In this document: one piece after another, positions 38,111-50,839 of the stretch | How the letters are laid out: each line of letters opens with the position of its first letter | Position numbering within the stretch: position 1 is the first letter of the stretch | DNA from: Nepenthes gracilis | Taxonomy: Eukaryota; Streptophyta; Magnoliopsida; Caryophyllales; Nepenthaceae | DNA length: 64,000 bases | Direction: 5' to 3' | Assembly (NCBI GenBank): GCA_033239525.1 | Contig: BSYO01000023.1 | Location: forward strand, 14,083,304-14,147,303 | Notes under the pieces: model-generated | Told to the model about the DNA's origin: nothing | What the model saw: the letters and a program-made list of their open reading frames with translations, nothing else | Database searches by the model: none | Position numbers and translations under genes: made by a program

Positions 38111-40460
38111 GTTCTATCATTATAGAGTCGTAAAAATAACAATATTTAATTACTTAATTGTTATTTTTTAATTAAAGTTCAGACATGTTAACAAAATTAT
38201 TTATTATAAAGTTTAGCAAAATTATTCTAATTTAATTGTATTAATAAATTATTAAATATGGATTAGGCCATGCAAGGAAATTCTTATAAAAAATCAAACA
38301 ATATTCCATCAAATGAAGAATAAATTATAAGATTTTGATGTAAGAGTTTTCCATTGGTGGGTTTACATTGATTTTGTACTTTGGTTTTATAAAAACATAT
38401 TATAGTTTATGATTATAGTATAGTCAACTCAATATTTAGATATGATAATTTATAATAATCAGGTAATGGATCACCTTAGTTGAATTGGATTAAATCATAC
38501 ATACGAGGTAATATTATATATATATATATATATATAGTTTAAAAACTTAATATAATTATTATTTTTGTTAGATCTGATTTAAATTTTAGTCTTAATAGAA
38601 ATATTAGAGGAAAATCTGATGTTAGTCTTCATTCTTCTTATATAATATTTAAAAATACTTTTAAAATGTTTTCTTTCATACTTATAATATAAAAATTTAT
38701 ACTTTTAAAAAGGAAAAAAAAAAAATCATGGCCAGCTTTAATTTTATCACGAGGCCGTTCAATGTAGTGTTGGCAGAAAGTGTACTCAAATGGCTCATTT
38801 GCCACCATTGAAGCACATTTAAAACGTGCTAGAATGGCAGTGCAATAGCGTCCTCACATCCTCTTTGATTTTATGAGAGTTCCAAGGTAAAAAATATATT
38901 TTTAAAAAAATAATAAAATAATAAAATAAGATAATTTTTTTTATTTGTTTGGATGACGATGAAAAATCACATGGAAATTTTGTTTTTTATTTTATTGTCA
39001 ATAAAAAATAGAGAAAAATATTATGAGTCCGTTACGTTAAAAATAAGAGGGTTGCCAAGAAAAACAATTAGTAAAAAAATTAAAAAAAATTAATTTTTTC
39101 AAATATAAATATTTTATTACATATTTTTTACTAATTTTTGTATAATTTTTTATACAATTCAAACATAAAAAAAATAATTTTTTTAATTTTTTTTTTCTTT
39201 CAAAACTTGCTAAATCCATACAAATTCCTAATATTACGTTTTGTTTTTTTAACACTTCCTGTCATATATATATATATTTTTTAAATAAAACAAACATAAA
39301 AACTACTTTCCTTTATTATTATTTTTTCTTTTTTTTTCACATTTTTTTAGAATTAAACAGGTCTTAAAAGTTCCATTTATAATATATATCAACATGAAGA
39401 ATTTTCCTGGTCTAGAAAGTTCGAATTTGCAGGCTGAAAGTTGGCCTCAGAACAATTTCAAAGGCAAAGCTTATCGCTTCATCCACAAAGCATGTTTGGC
39501 AAGCTAGAAAATGATGTATACCAACAAACAATCTTGATGTGAGATTTGCCCTTTGCTTTCTCTATCCATGGAAACTATTCGGTTAATCGAGTTTAGATCC
39601 GAAAACCCAAAAAAAATAAAATTAATTAACACCGTATCGTCCATATAAACACGTGCAAATAGCACGCACCTGTAAATGTAGATGTTTTAAGGCCTACTAA
39701 TCTTATATGTTATCAGGCAAAATCTATAACCTTAAGCCTGACCTAACACAGTTATGTATCAACGCATATTTATAAGCTGCTAAAACTTCTTCAAATCTTT
39801 CTGCATTGGATTGGAAAAACCATTAAAGAGGAAGCGGACACCATGTCACATTATGAACTCGTGACAGCGGCAAACAAGTGTAGTTTCGAAGAGTCGCAGG
39901 GTACATATATGTGGTGGACACAAACTTTAACCCAATAGCTAATGAAGATAATGAGTCATGGACCAACAAATATTTATAAGCTGTCATACATCACTACATC
40001 TTGGCAAAATCTTTATTAGGAGATTTATTTTTTTCTTGCCTTAATTTCGAACATAATGGCAGATCATGGCCATATTATGAAAGGTTTGAGGTAAGAATCA
40101 GTTTCCTTACTAGTAAAATAGAAATAAACAACAGCTTCTGTAGTTAAACTTCAGCTCAGAGGGCTGTGCTACTGACAAAGGACATGGACTGAGATAAATT
40201 CAGCACAACAGCATCAATTTATTGCAATTCAAACTTTAGGATGTCTAGTTCAACAAGTAGCTGAAGTAAAAATAAATAAATCAATCAATCAAAAATCAAA
40301 GGACGGTAAAATAAGAATGGCTCTTAGGAAATCCTCTCATGCTCTCTAAATTCAACTCAGGTTTTGAATATTGAAATTACAGACAGTAGAAAGGCCAGCA
40401 AGGTCACATTTTCAAGAAGAATAGAAATTTGTTTTCTAGGTAAGTAAGCATGACGATATA

Positions 40461-43403
40461 CTAGAATGTAAGATCTTTAGGGTCCTCAATAATGCTGGCA
40501 AGTGTTTGCAAGAAGGCAGCAAGATCGGCACCATATATTACCCGATGATCTGCAGTAACATTTACCTGAAAATATGCCGTTGTTCTTGCGATGAGAACTC
40601 ATTATGGCAACAGGGTAACATATTTGAACAGCAGAAACTTTTGAATTTCTTTGGAAATAGTAAATTTTGAACAAAGTAAAAAGAAAATTGAAGGCAAAAA
40701 TCTTTTTGTATTTGGATTGTATTAAAAATCACACCGAAAAAATTTAATAAAAATATGTATTAGAATATTCATAATTGACAAAAGTTATCTTCCTTTTATT
40801 TTCTTTCTTTTTCATTCTATCCCATTAATTTTCTTTCCTTCAAACTTTTCTAGATCCAAACAAATACCAAATATAGAAGAATAAAGGTAGGTATCATAAT
40901 GCTGACCTGCATCTGGTTCTTCATGCCAATCCGGCCATCTTTACTTGCAACAACGGCAGGTTGAGATGCTCCAACAGCCATGATTGCTCCCTGAAGAGGG
41001 GAAACAATATGCAAAAAGAAATTCAATCAACTCTCTCCATGATTTAAGTTCTTGCAAAATTAGGTTTAATCACTTACAGTTCCAGGTGGAAGAATGGCAT
41101 CAAACCGGTCGACACCAAACATTCCAAGGTTTGATAGAGTGAAAGTACCTGTAGAAACCAACCAGAAGGCAATGAAGAACAGTTTAGGGACATAAAATAA
41201 GCCGATTCTGAAATAGAAAACATAGATCAGACAAAAAGAAGACAAACACTTACAAGGGATTAAGACTTATTTTTACTTGTTTTCATAATTTCTTTAGTGA
41301 TTAAGCAGTAAACTAATTTCTTTTTTGGCGTGTCAAGTTGCTTTAACATATTGATCTAATAAGCCAACCATGAGATAAAAACCAACAAGGATTTGGAAAG
41401 TACATGTTTTGAACTTTTATAAGGAAATTTGTGAAATTGGGAGTTCTTTTTTCTTAGTTATTATAGTGAAAGATCAGCAACACATTTTTATTGAAATGGC
41501 AAAGACAGTTGAACCCATTTCCAGCACTAGCAACCACCCTCTCCATAATATTTAGTTAGCTCGAGTTCGCAATACTGGTTTCAAGGCTTGAGAGTTAATG
41601 CCATGTTATAAGATCACATCCCGCTAAGTTAGCCATCTACTCTGCTTTAGTGGGAAAGCAGCAAGTCATGGAGCTTTCACTTGTGATTTCATATAAACAA
41701 GCAGCAAGGGTTTCTTGATTTGCCATGAAATATGCATGAGACTATTTACAAAGAAAGGAATATGAAAATGGAGAAAAATCTTCAAAAATTGAACTTAAAT
41801 AAAGTACATAATCAGCATTCATAGTCTCATCATCTCATTCCCTCACATTTATATTTTTGTCAATTTCTCATCTATTTATATTCATCCTCTTTCCGATGAT
41901 TCTTCTGATTGGTCAGCATTCCCCCCCCCCCCTCATCCTCTTAATCTATAAAATTATTTTCAGGGCCTGAGCTACATTACCCTGTTTACACTAGCCAGCA
42001 ATAAATGGTGCTTCTTATGAGGAAGAGACATAGCATGTGGCATGCACAGGCAAGCTTCAGATCATTCATCTTATTTACAATGTACCAAAAATAGCAAAAA
42101 AATCATGAAATTGAGAAATTTAGATTATATTGCGGAGAGTATTTCCGGTCAATGTCTAGCATTCTTCTTGAAACAGCAGTCTGACTGCAGTAGGGTCCAG
42201 AATCTTCCTGTCCTCCTTTTCTCTCATGTCCTTGAAACTGATACCTTCTTTCTGTTAATCTCTTTCTCCTCATTCTCCTATAATATCTCTCCAAATGTGA
42301 ACCTCAAAATTTAGGCAAGAACCCTTATATCAAAGGGGAATTATCGGACAATAAATTGTACCCTACTCTTGAGAAATCAAAGCCCATTGATTAGGGCCAC
42401 CCACTTTATAGGTTAATGACCTAAGTGTTCAATTCTCACCACCTCCACCTCCCCATCAAACCTCTTAAAAAATAATAATTTGTACACTGCCCTTCACACA
42501 GACAGAGGCATCTCTAATTACACTGTTCTGTGCAATAGATTCAGGACCAAAGCAACCACTTTTCCAATTTTATCGGACCAAGATCAAATATGCAGCCATG
42601 TTTTTGACCAAAGGATGACACATAACCTACTAATCAAGTGCCTGTAAAATATTGCCAAAATTAAGTTACAATACCAATAGCAGCCTGGGGAACTTATGCT
42701 TCAAGATAGTATTAAATATCCATGAGTCAATGCAGTAGTGCAAATCATCCCAGACCCAGTCATAAAGATGGTGGTGATACTAAATAACTAATTTTCTTGC
42801 AAGCACAGTTGATCACAGCATTGCCCATGTTTGGTTTAAGCATCAAAGCCCGGAATTGACATTTCAAGGAACATAGATTTTATATTCAATACATGGAATC
42901 ATCAAGGTTCCGCTAGCAAACAAGCTACAAGCAAAACTACTCAAGAACCATAAGAAATCCCTCATGTCACAAGCATGGGTTTTCCAAGACACCAAGTTTA
43001 TGTAGAAGCAACTTAAGACCTTAACGCACAGAAGGATATACACCTTCACTACTAGGGAATATATCCTGATTGGTCTACAACACCATGAAGAGAAAAGATT
43101 TTACAAAACTGCCTTTTTTAGGTACACTTTCCATTTGTGGTATTCCTCCTTTTGATTGAAGGGCAATGTATCTTTTATATAAGGATGATCAAATTTAAGA
43201 CTGAATATTATGGCAGCGATGATTGAAGAACCATACCGACAGAGAAAATGTGCATGTTCTTGATAATATGACTGATTGTCAGCTACACATCGTGGCATCT
43301 TCCAAAAGGAAATGAGAACTAGTGAATATGATTAATTACCTGTGTTGTATTCATGAGGTTGTAATTGTTTGGCCCGTGCCTTATCAACCAAATCCTTCCA
43401 CTT
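40461..43403 (-). CDS. Partial copy of plastid PDH E2 gene (exons 3-6), cut by the assembly gap
   Basis: Exons on the minus strand: 43403-43340 (exon 3, about 24 nt of its start missing in the gap), 41148-41078, 40990-40907, 40565-40461. Lengths (71, 84, 105) and phases equal those of the complete gene at 54805-59102, with intact splice sites and stop. It encodes KWKDLVDKARAKQLQPHEYNTG, the TFTLSNLGMFGVDRFDAILP block, GAIMAVGASQPAVVASKDGR, and the catalytic TADHRVIYGADL. Exons 1-2 would lie beyond the gap, but sequence right of the gap is a different gene. This is therefore a truncated duplicate, a misjoined second haplotype, or a gene whose 5' half was lost in assembly. Confidence 0.8.
41149..43339. 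other. Long intron 3 of the partial E2 copy
   Basis: Intron DNA matching 55493-57702 of the other copy. No gene seen; a poly-C tract lies near 41921. Confidence 0.7.
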
Positions 43404-43503
43404 NNNNNNNNNNNNNNNNNNNNNNNNNNNNNNNNNNNNNNNNNNNNNNNNNNNNNNNNNNNNNNNNNNNNNNNNNNNNNNNNNNNNNNNNNNNNNNNNN
43501 NNN
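43404..43503. other. Assembly gap (100 Ns)
   Basis: Exactly 100 unknown bases, the conventional size for a gap of unknown length. It separates an E2 exon (minus strand) from a STOP1-like frame (plus strand). Confidence 0.99.
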
Positions 43504-43923
43504 AAGCACTGTGGCAAGGATAAATGGCTTTGTTCCTGCGGCACCACTTTCTCAAGGAAAGACAAGCTTTTTGGGCATATTGCTCTTTTCCATGGACATA
43601 CTCCTGCCATTCCTCTTGAAGAAAATAAAGGATCAGCTCGGGCAATGAGACATGCAGATAACAGCAAAGCTGCAACGAAAGATGGAAGTGCAGGATTTAG
43701 CTTTGCTGCCAATGCTTCTAATGGAAATTGCATCCAAAGCATTTTGGACATCACAGGTAACATTGAGGACACCTACTTCTCACTGTTCAACTTTGATACA
43801 TGTAACCTTGGGGCACTTCAAGAGTTCCAACAACCTGCATTTGATGATTCTGATGGCTCATTCTCATTCTTGATTTCTGGGGAGAAGAGTGATTTGCAGT
43901 CAGGAACTAATGATATTGATTAA
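43504..43923 (+). CDS. STOP1: STOP1-like C2H2 zinc-finger transcription factor, C-terminal part
   Basis: Plant STOP1 is a nuclear C2H2 factor that switches on genes for acid and aluminium tolerance, such as the malate exporter ALMT1. The visible 139 residues start inside the last zinc finger ([20 protein letters not shown], followed by [11 protein letters not shown]), with the two Cys and the His ligands in place. The tail ends in [13 protein letters not shown] and a Phe/Ser-rich stretch to the TGA at 43921. The N-terminal region and first fingers lie in or beyond the gap. An AATAAA polyadenylation signal sits at 44021-44026. Arabidopsis STOP1 (At1g34370) neighbours PS1, whose homologue follows here. 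Confidence 0.85.
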   Translation, partial: KHCGKDKWLCSCGTTFSRKDKLFGHIALFHGHTPAIPLEENKGSARAMRHADNSKAATKDGSAGFSFAANASNGNCIQSILDITGNIEDTYFSLFNFDTCNLGALQEFQQPAFDDSDGSFSFLISGEKSDLQSGTNDID

Positions 43924-45430
43924 TGTTGGCTGTTGTTCTTAACTTTATGCTGTTGCATAGCTTCTCATCCCTGGTTGATTTCTGTTTGGCTGGACTATAT
44001 ACCTGGAATTTACCTGCTTCAATAAATTTTGATAGTTTAGTATTTGTCCATGAGATTTCATTTCAGTCTGCTATAATTTCCTAAGATAATTGTGGTTCCC
44101 TACAAGTTGATTTGGCTTTTTAAATAAACTTCTATTCATAGCTTTCCAAATAGAAATTCAAAAGTACTCTTGAAAAAAGGATAAATTGTAGAGCTTTCAA
44201 ACTTACAACAAGCATCCTTCAGTTTATTGTAGAAAAATGTGGCTGATTGTAGAGATGGGAAGGGGGCAGAGCAGTTTTTCCATTTAGCATGTCAATCCAA
44301 TTAAAGAAATTAAGTTATTTTATGTTATATCTATATGGATTTTTGTTTTGAATATTCTTAGTGAATATTCATAAATCAAAGCATAATATTGAGTATAAAT
44401 AATATATGTGTATAAATAATATATGTTAGTTTTTCTAACGTCATTCAGGATGTCATGACACTAAGTGAGCTTTCTTCAAAGATAGACATGGTATTTGGCA
44501 GCAATTTGGCGATACTGCTACAATATTTCACAACCATACAATTATTTTATTGAAGCGATTGCAAAAGCATTGAAGGGATTGCAATATATTGATATATTGA
44601 TGCATATAGTGGCCTTTTCCCAAATGAATCAGGGGACTGGCTTAATTGATTGAAGACTCAAAAAATTATTGATGGGCCAATATTTAATTCCATGCTCACT
44701 ATGCATTCAATGTGATTATTCTTCCATATCTTTCCATGGTGATTTTGGAGGGCTTCTATAGATCAAGTCAATGTTGATTTTTGTTGATTGGTGCAGTGTT
44801 TATTAGCAATTGCTCTGTGATTTGCATGGCTGCATTTTATTGTCATGCTTACCCATACCACACAAAAAGTGGGAATGGGAAATAACTTGAAATTTGGTGT
44901 CCCCATCATCAAACATGACACCTTGACTCAATAAATTATGTCCCAATGGCAGTCTCACGATCTTTTACTGAACAGGAATCTCATTTTAACAAAGACTGAG
45001 TTTCTATCTCAATTTTTGTGATGCTCTAATTTATATTTGAGCTCTTTGCTCTGTCTACATCTTATTTGGTCACAGGTTATCCAGCTAATACCAACTGTCA
45101 AGCCTTTGAAAAGAATTGTTATGTACAGGCGTTGGCTTATTTCTGGCACCATTTTCATTCCATTTGAGGTTTTGCATCCATTCACATGCCATCAGCTACA
45201 GTTTTCATACTTCATCCATTGACTAGTATTTCATCCTGAACGACAAGTAGAATTCAGAGGATTGCATTTCAGAGATATCGTCGTTCAAACAAAGAAATTC
45301 GATCATTTAAAAATGCACCATTTTCTTAGCATCAATTGATATATTGTAGCAGATTGAACTGATTTTCCCAAAGCAGGAATGAAGTATCAGCTTCAAACCC
45401 TTCATGCTCCCTGCCTTAGATTTCATTACT
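43924..45430. other. 3' UTR of the STOP1-like gene, then non-coding spacer
   Basis: The 3' UTR probably ends shortly after the AATAAA at 44021. From about 44100 to 45430 I see no gene. Confidence 0.6.
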
Positions 45431-45439
45431 AGAGAGTTT

Positions 45440-48400
45440 CAATAAAAATTCTCCCTCAGAATGTTGCCGTCTAAGCAAGACCATGTTTGACCCCTTGGTG
45501 AGCTATTGACCAAAAAGAACCTTCCAGGGAATGGATTCACCAGACTTCCACGGAATTCTTCTGCAGTCTCACAGACCAAACCCTAACAACAAACACAAAA
45601 ACATGCCAATTGCTACCAACTCTTAATTCAAAGTCAAAATGCAAAATGAGAGGGTGAAAGTGAAAAATTACTTCTGCTATGGCTTTGATCTTCAGAGAGA
45701 TGTTGTTAGTAAGAAGGACAAGCTGTCCATCATTACGATATCTCCTAAAAGACAGTATAATTGAGCATATGATCTTTGGCAGTCGGTGAAACTATTTCAG
45801 GCATTGTTCCAAAAGCAGAGTAGGCGACAAAGCCAGCAATTTCGCTACTGAACAGACATTGAGGTGAGGCTGTCAGGGTTGGTGCAATCGGTCTTCCTTC
45901 TTCCTTAAAACTCTGAATATGAATCCACCATTTTGTTTTCCTTCTAAAAAGATCGAAACTGCAGATTCATGCAATCTAATTCCCTTACCACCGGAAAAAA
46001 GAGAAGGCTTCATAAGTTGTTTAGAAAAACTTGAAACTAACAAGGAACATCAACCATGGAATAGAATATCAGCTAACTTATATTGATATCTGCCAATATT
46101 TTGAGGAAAGATTTTAGTATATATTACTGCTTAAATTTCTAAAAGAATGAGATCAAATGGGATCAAAATTTATTATATAACTTAGTTTGATATAATTATC
46201 AGAAAAAGTTTTGCATCTACGACAGCCAATATGGATATGCCGCAACAAATCTCAAAATTTTAAACCATGGCATCGGCAAATGAAGGATTAAGTCGGATTA
46301 TCCTACCAATTCTAGGAATGATAAGAAGCTGCAATGCCGTTCTTGACTCCTTATTCAGACGCATGCAATATCCACTATCATATTCCACCTATCCACTATC
46401 ATATTCCACCTCCGAGTTCTCTCTCTAGAACATTTCTTCTGCAAACAAATCTCCAAATCTCAGGGTATTAATTGGGGACCCAACAGCGAAAACGAGCCGA
46501 ATAAGTTAGGTGACAGAAATTAGTCACATTGCTTATGGCTTCTGCATAGTTAACACACTCCTGACTTATTTTAGCAGCATCAGAAATACGAGTTTCAGCT
46601 GTACTCTGCCGAGGGAAGTTGGCAAATGAAGGTCAAAATGGCATCCTTTTACTGTTTGTTAGCGTAACAAGGCTTGCATGATTGCTAGGGGCACGCCTTG
46701 CTGATTTCTGTTCCCGAAGAACTTTGGGTGCTTGATTTTCTGTCTGATGAGGCAGATATGCATTGTTCTGAGTGAATTGTCTTCAAGAGAGGTGATCTGT
46801 CTGAATTTGAATGCTCAACTTCTTTCAGCATTGCATGAGTATTCGGGGCAAAGTTCTGTTTATCTTGACTAAGGAATTCTTCCCCCTGATTCATTGAAGC
46901 CAGTTCATACTTGATATTCTCTTCTTTAACTATCTTCTTCACTCTGCTCCAACTTGTTTAGATTTGAATGCCACTAGTAGGATTTACCCTTCTTGACCAA
47001 ATGCTCGGTAATTTGGATTTTTGCCCTGATCTTATCGGAAGGCTCTTTGGGAATGACTTGTCACATACCTTTTCCATGGGAATGAGAAGATCAGTGCTCT
47101 TATTTTCATTGTTTGCCGGTTCATTTCCTATTCCAAGAGGGTTATTCTTTCATATAAAGATGAATATGCAGTTTCTGCCGCCGGAGTTCTGGACTAAATG
47201 CTCCATGTTTCTTTCTGTTCATTGCCCTTCTTTAATGAGCTCGGGTTTACATCAATATTAGTTGCTGTTCCACATGCGTCAATGGACTCTGCCACAATAA
47301 TTCCAGACAGAAGTTCTGAAATTCTTTTTGATTCTTCACCTTCTATCAATGGGATCTGGTTTGCTAATTCTTCACCAATACCTCGTTTTTTTCCCTTCAG
47401 TTTCTACATCGGACAGCAGAAAATTCATATGTTCTAGAAATGTGGAACCTGATTGTGACGCCTGCAGCTGCAACTACCATTCAGAGTTCTCATCGAGAAA
47501 CAGAATCTCAAAGCCCTTTAAAAATGAATCCATCGTCTGCGTATCTTCATTGATGACATGCCATTTCTGATCATTTTCTTCACTTTCTGATTGCATGTCT
47601 TCATCTTTGGCAATCTGTTCATCGTCCTCACTTTGTTCATCCAAAAATCGGAAATTTCCTTATCTCTTTTCGCTCAAACAAAACAGAATTCCCATCTAGA
47701 ACCAATGACTCTAAACCCACCAAAACTGAATCTACCCAACAGTTTGTTATCGTTTTCCATGACCTTCTTTTCTCCTCCTCTTTATTCATTGGAAGCTGAA
47801 TTTTTCGTATTAGAATTCTCATCTGATGGGATCTTGTTCTGCACAGACCATTTTGAATTCATATCCAGAAACAGAGACTCTAAACCCCCTAAAGCAAAAG
47901 TCACTGATTCCATCACTTCATATTTATTGACCCGTTCTCCTCCATTTCACCCACGGATAACAAACATTTGATATCATCTGGCATTGGAGGTGCTGAAGGG
48001 ATCTCATTTTGGACAAAACATTCAGAATTTTCATTAGGAAGCACACTCCAAAGCCTTTAAAACAGAATGCACGAACCGCTTATCTTCATTTTTGAATGTA
48101 GTAGAATTATCAACCTAAAAACCCACAAAATAACAGAAACAAATTCAGCTAATGCCATCCAAACACGACTAAGTTGATTGTAGGTAAACAAGAAATAAAT
48201 TAAACTAGAGTCTTCATTAGTGAAATTAAAGGAAAAAAATACGGTCACTTCTTGGGCAACAAGTAATACCGATTCTTGAGATCAAATGGGAAAATAAAAT
48301 TCCCAAGCGGAACGAACATCTGGAAAAGCAGTATATATTTGGAAACCAGAAATATTGGTTCTCTCACCTTCTTGATTTCTTCTTCCTTCTCTTCCTCTGA

Positions 48401-48620
48401 TGCTTGCAGATCAAACGGGGGCACAATATCATAAGCATGGATCAGTGGTATCCACTGCAGTATATAAACTCACTGGAGCCGCCAATCCTCAGTGTATCGC
48501 CCTCATTAAGTTCAGTCCTCTTCTTTGGTTGGATCCTTTTTCCTGACATCTATGTCCCATGTACTAAACAAGACCAAAATTCAATCAAGATTCCGAAAAT
48601 CATTAGAGAAACAGTGAGAG
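45440..48620 (-). pseudogene. PS1: Decayed PARALLEL SPINDLE 1 (FHA + PIN domain) homologue
   Basis: In Arabidopsis PS1 controls spindle orientation in male meiosis II. The N-terminal part here (about 48600-48371) encodes the end of an FHA domain: LVHGT, a TAG stop where Trp is expected, then MSGKRIQPKKRTELNEGDTL and RIGGSS, a frameshift, and QWIPLIHAYDI. It ends at a good GT donor (EEEIKK|GTGAGAG). The middle (47400-48060) repeats a unit like LxGLESLFLDxNSxW about four times. The 3' exons (45440-45900) encode PIN-domain pieces: APTLTASPQCLFSSEIAGF, MPEIVSPTAKDH, GQLVLLTNNISLKIKAIAE, GLVCETAEEFRGSLVNPF and PRGQTWSCLDGNILRE. The first part of the FHA domain is missing; a Copia element begins about 150 bp upstream. 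The stop and frameshift argue for a pseudogene, unless they are assembly errors. Confidence 0.75.
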
Positions 48621-48876
48621 AGGAAGAAGAAGAGTCGGCATAAATATCAAGAGCAACGAAAATCCAGGAAAAAAAAAGCCAGTTTCAACTATTAATCATA
48701 GAAAAAAATATTAGATTTGGTCACTCCCTTGTGAATAATTCAACAAACGAAAAATTATCAAAAGTTTGGAGTGCTGCAAACTAGCTGCTGCAAATCACCG
48801 TAATGTCCAATTTGCCCTAGTAAGCAAATGTCGGAGTGTCCAATTTGTAGGAGTGGGCAAATATTGAAGTGGCCAA

Positions 48877-49016
48877 TTGGCCGGTTGAGGCGAAATGGCC
48901 GGTTGGACAAAAATAACCGGTTGGAGCAAATTGACCGGTTGGAGAAAATTGGCCGGTTGAAGCAAATTGGCCAGTTGGGCAAAAATGACCGGTTGGAGCA
49001 AAATGACCGGTTGATG
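48877..49016. repeat. 18-bp minisatellite (TTGACCGGTTGGAGCAAA type), about 8 units
   Basis: Units such as TGACCGGTTGGAGCAAAA, TGGCCGGTTGGACAAAAA and TGGCCGGTTGAAGCAAAT follow head to tail with a period of 18. Because 18 is a multiple of three, several frames stay open across it on both strands. Confidence 0.9.
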
Positions 49017-49857
49017 CCAAAAGTGACAGATTTGCCCGAATGGACAAATGTCGGAGTGGCTAATTTGCTAGAGTGACAATTGCCGGGGTGGCAATTGTCG
49101 GGGTGCTGTTGCAAAGGCCGAGGACACTGTGCAAAAAAGGCCTAGGACACTGGACACAAGCGAGGGCGCTAAGGCTGATCGAGGACGCCAGTTCAGAGGG
49201 GACGACCTGGTGGAGTAAGTTAACTTGCAGAGCATATGCTGCCTGTGCAGAGCAATTGACTTTCAGAGTCGATAGGTTTTGCAGAGCAGAACAAGAAGCT
49301 TTGCAGAGTTTGTGATAGGTTTTACCGTACACGCAATCACTTTGCAGAGTAGGTGGTCGCCTAGTGTCTATATATATGAATGTAGGCGAGCAAGCGGTAG
49401 AATGCAGCGGTAGAACAAAGAGTGAAACGGAGCAGAGTGCGGAAGGGAGCTCTTGTTGTTCGCCTCTTGCTACCACACTTGTAAAATCAATGAGTATAGA
49501 GCACCACCAGTGAGAGGTAAGGAAAAAGAAAATAGAGAAAAGAATAGGGAATGAGAGAGTTTCCTTACTTTGAAAATTATTTTTCTTTGTTTCGTTTCAG
49601 GTGGGTTGCGAGTATTCCGTCTTGTAGTTTTTGTAACCGATTTTACATTGTGAAATTTTCTCAGAGTTTGTCCAATAATTTTTTCTTGGTTGAAAAGAAT
49701 TTTTACGTTAAAAATCGTTTTGCATTCTTATATTCTTTGTGCTCACATTCTTTGTAGCTAACGGTCGATGGAGGGTTCGGGCTTTTTTGCTACCGCTGGA
49801 TTTGGATATCGAATCCCAACAAGTGGTATCAGAGAGAAGTTGTAAACCTTCGATTTG

Positions 49858-50839
49858 ATGGCGTCATCATTGAGAAGCTTGCCATTTAGTATGGAGCAAT
49901 TTAATAAGTAAAATAATTTCATCTTTTGGTAAGAAATGGTGAGAAATATCTTGACCGAAAAAGAAAAAGTAAAAGCACTTTGAAAAAATGAAGAGAAGTC
50001 GGAGAACACGACGGAGGAAGAGTGGCAAGATAAAAAGAGATCTTGCTAATCGCACGATCAAGTTGTGTCTTGCGAACAACACTTTTTAGGAGGTCATTGG
50101 CTTGTTAGACCCAACGAAGGTATGGAGAAGTTTGAGAGTTGGTATAAATCCAAGTCCCTGACAACAATACTACATGTGAAGAAGCAGTTCTATGGCCTGC
50201 GTTTATCGGAAGGGGGAAGCTTAAAAAAGCACCTGGACGAATTTAATCGGATTGTGACGCAGATGTTGGCCCTTGATGAAAATATCAAGGAGAAAGGCAA
50301 AGTGTTAGTATTGTTGGCGTTCTTGCCGATCTCATATGATAATATTGTCACGACACTGCTGCTTGGTAAAGACACGCTTAGTTTGTATGAGGTGATCGTT
50401 TCCTTGCCTATGAATGAGTCAAGGCAGAGGGGAAGCGATGAGGCCTCGGGGGAGTCGAGTCTACTTGTGGCGATCAATGGTTGAGGATGAGGAAGATTGA
50501 GGGACCAAGGCGGCAAATCGAAGAGGAGTAACGGCCGTTCCAAACTTTTGGAGAAAATATACTTCCATTATGGCAAGAAGAGCCACATGAGGCGGGACAG
50601 CCCGCAAAGGAAGCAAGAGAAGGAGGGCGGAGGCAATCGTCAGAAGAGGCGGGATCATGATGATAATGATTGGGCTACTATTATTCTTTGTGGAGACCTC
50701 CTGGTTTTCCATGTAAGGAAAATGCAGAGCCTATTGAGTCAAGAGATGAGTTGAGTGATGGATAGTGGTGCCTCATACCATGTGATACCAAAGAAGTCCC
50801 ATTTCATGAGCTTATAAAAAGGTAAAGTATGGAAAAAAT
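49858..50839 (+). pseudogene. Copia-2 gag, frameshifted
   Basis: Starts at the ATG at 49858 (MASSLRSLPFSMEQFN) and breaks soon after. A long open part (about 50098-50482) holds YKSKSLTTILHVKKQFYGLR, KKHLDEFNRIVTQMLAL and LLAFLPISYDNIVTTLLLGK. The zinc knuckle near 50563 has lost a Cys (IYFHYGKKSHMRRDS). A protease-type MDSGASYHVIPKK lies at about 50757. It is close to the Copia-1 gag, so both belong to the same or sister families. Confidence 0.75.

Larger units (their letters stand above)
31879..43403. repeat. Segmental duplication, copy A
   Basis: Flank 31879-32220 matches 50840-51170, and 38111-43403 matches 52476-57766, nearly base for base with scattered substitutions and small indels. 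Copy A is split by the full-length Copia element and ends abruptly at the N gap inside exon 3 of the E2 gene. Confidence 0.85.
48765..50839 (+). mobile_element. Truncated Ty1/copia element (Copia-2): 5' LTR plus gag
   Basis: The LTR ends CCCAACA at 49821, followed by a primer-binding-site match AGTGGTATCAGAGAG. Its left end is placed near 48765 (TTTGGAGTGC, an imperfect TGTTGG), giving about 1057 bp. It holds an 18-bp minisatellite near its left end and a TATA-like TCTATATATATGAA near 49367. The coding region stops at about 50839, where copy B of the segmental duplication begins. There is no pol beyond the protease start and no 3' LTR. It lies just upstream of the broken FHA exon of PS1. Confidence 0.7.

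Noticed and set aside
42103..42294. Arg-rich small frame, repeated at 56467-56670
   Set aside because: It lies in intron 3 of both E2 copies and recurs only because the intron is duplicated; no domain is recognised.
43319..43772. Frames on both strands running through the N gap
   Set aside because: They are held open only because Ns translate as X. Only the flanking E2 exon and the STOP1-like frame are real.
48877..49016. CRISPR-like regular repeats
   Set aside because: Units are contiguous with no unique spacers and lie in a plant LTR; the same holds for 61641-62012.
48758..49114. Overlapping frames with repeated PTGHF/PTGQF units
   Set aside because: They are shadows of the 18-bp minisatellite, whose period keeps all frames open.
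49822..49840. tRNA-like sequence near the Copia primer site
   Set aside because: GTGGTATCAGAGAG is only complementary to the tRNA 3' end as a primer-binding site; no cloverleaf is present.
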